Shown: positions 5,447 to 5,617 of the stretch, in pieces | Numbering within the stretch: the stretch's first letter is position 1 | Layout: each line of letters starts with the position of its first letter | Origin: Pirellulales bacterium | GTDB taxonomy: Bacteria > Planctomycetota > Planctomycetia > Pirellulales > Thermoguttaceae | Assembly (NCBI GenBank): GCA_030605745.1 | Contig: JAUWHT010000225.1 | Span: 1-5,617, forward strand | Direction of reading: 5' to 3' | Length of the DNA: 5,617 bases | Notes under the pieces: model-generated | The model's input: the letters and a program-made list of their open reading frames with translations, nothing else | Databases searched by the model: none | What the model was told of the DNA's origin: nothing | Program-made: the position numbers and the translations under genes

Positions 5447-5535
5447 ACGAACTGCCCCATAGCAAAAATCAATTTTCAATTTTCGGTAGTGCCTCACGAT
5501 GTTGGCAAGGATTTCTTGGGTTTATAGCGGTCTAA
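5443..5535 (+). pseudogene. 30-residue reading frame coupled to tetR; possible truncated N-terminus of an exported protein
   Basis: The ATG at 5443 overlaps the tetR stop (ATGA) and is preceded by AAGGAG (5429-5434) at eight bases, the best ribosome site in the window apart from that of the ThuA gene. The frame reads MNELPHSKNQFSIFGSASRC and continues WQGFLGFIAV before TAA at 5533. A polar start followed by Arg and a hydrophobic stretch looks like the beginning of a signal peptide or membrane anchor that stops too early. TetR genes of Gram-negative bacteria are often followed by an RND-type membrane-fusion protein gene starting this way, so a truncated remnant is my preferred reading, with a genuine small protein as the alternative. 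It overlaps the convergent frame at 5494-5617. Confidence 0.4.
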
Positions 5536-5617
5536 TACTGATGTTAGAACATTTTCTCGTTGTTCGGCCCAGTCCTCTCGCTGCAGGTCGCTGACATGAG
5601 CCGGATACTGGATGTAC
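5494..5617 (-). CDS. Partial hypothetical protein, C-terminal 40 residues (enters from right edge)
   Basis: A leftward frame is open from the window edge to TGA at 5494-5496. It reads YIQYPAHVSDLQREDWAEQR and continues ENVLTSVLDRYKPKKSLPTS. The charged, balanced composition and the lack of stops suggest real coding sequence, and the end is basic. I do not recognise the family. It overlaps the tetR-coupled small frame by 42 bases in the opposite direction; both being intact genes is unlikely. One explanation is that an insertion or rearrangement near 5530 brought in this gene and made it run into foreign sequence before meeting a stop. Confidence 0.35.
   Translation of the reverse strand, partial: YIQYPAHVSDLQREDWAEQRENVLTSVLDRYKPKKSLPTS

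Overview
The window most likely comes from a planctomycete, probably of the Pirellulales type. The clues are moderately high GC, a Gram-negative LPS-precursor gene (kdsB), an exported ThuA-domain protein, a short tandem zinc-ribbon protein with a C-terminal membrane anchor, an S1-repeat protein with a long acidic and proline-rich N-terminus, weak or absent Shine-Dalgarno sequences before several genes, and abundant short palindromic repeats between genes. This placement is inference from gene content; no marker gene was compared.

Layout, left to right: the first ~135-171 bases hold the 5' end of a leftward, transposase-like gene cut by the window edge. A short intergenic stretch follows, with one half-copy of a palindromic repeat (276-297). 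Next are kdsB (CMP-KDO synthetase, leftward, GTG start at 1099), a rightward tRNA with anticodon CAT (1158-1231), and a leftward gene with four S1 RNA-binding domains (1257-2732). A divergent intergenic region (2733-2939) contains a two-hairpin dispersed repeat and a possible promoter. Then come three rightward genes: a small zinc-ribbon membrane protein (2940-3416), a secreted ThuA-domain protein (3462-4472) and, after a 341-base repeat-rich gap, a TetR-family regulator (4814-5446). A 30-codon reading frame overlaps the tetR stop as ATGA, and a leftward reading frame enters from the right edge.

The genes do not form one pathway: kdsB, the tRNA and the S1 protein are housekeeping, while the ThuA and TetR genes look accessory. 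The most interesting part is 4473-4813 with its flanks. It holds a composite direct/inverted repeat, then a good sigma-70-like promoter (TTGACC-17-TAAGAT), a 20-base near-perfect palindrome at the predicted transcription start that could be the TetR operator, a long inverted repeat inside the predicted leader, and finally tetR. The frame after tetR, with an ideal ribosome site and a stop-start overlap, ends after 30 codons in a hydrophobic stretch, as if a coupled target gene had been truncated. No clearly new multi-gene defence or metabolic system is visible here.
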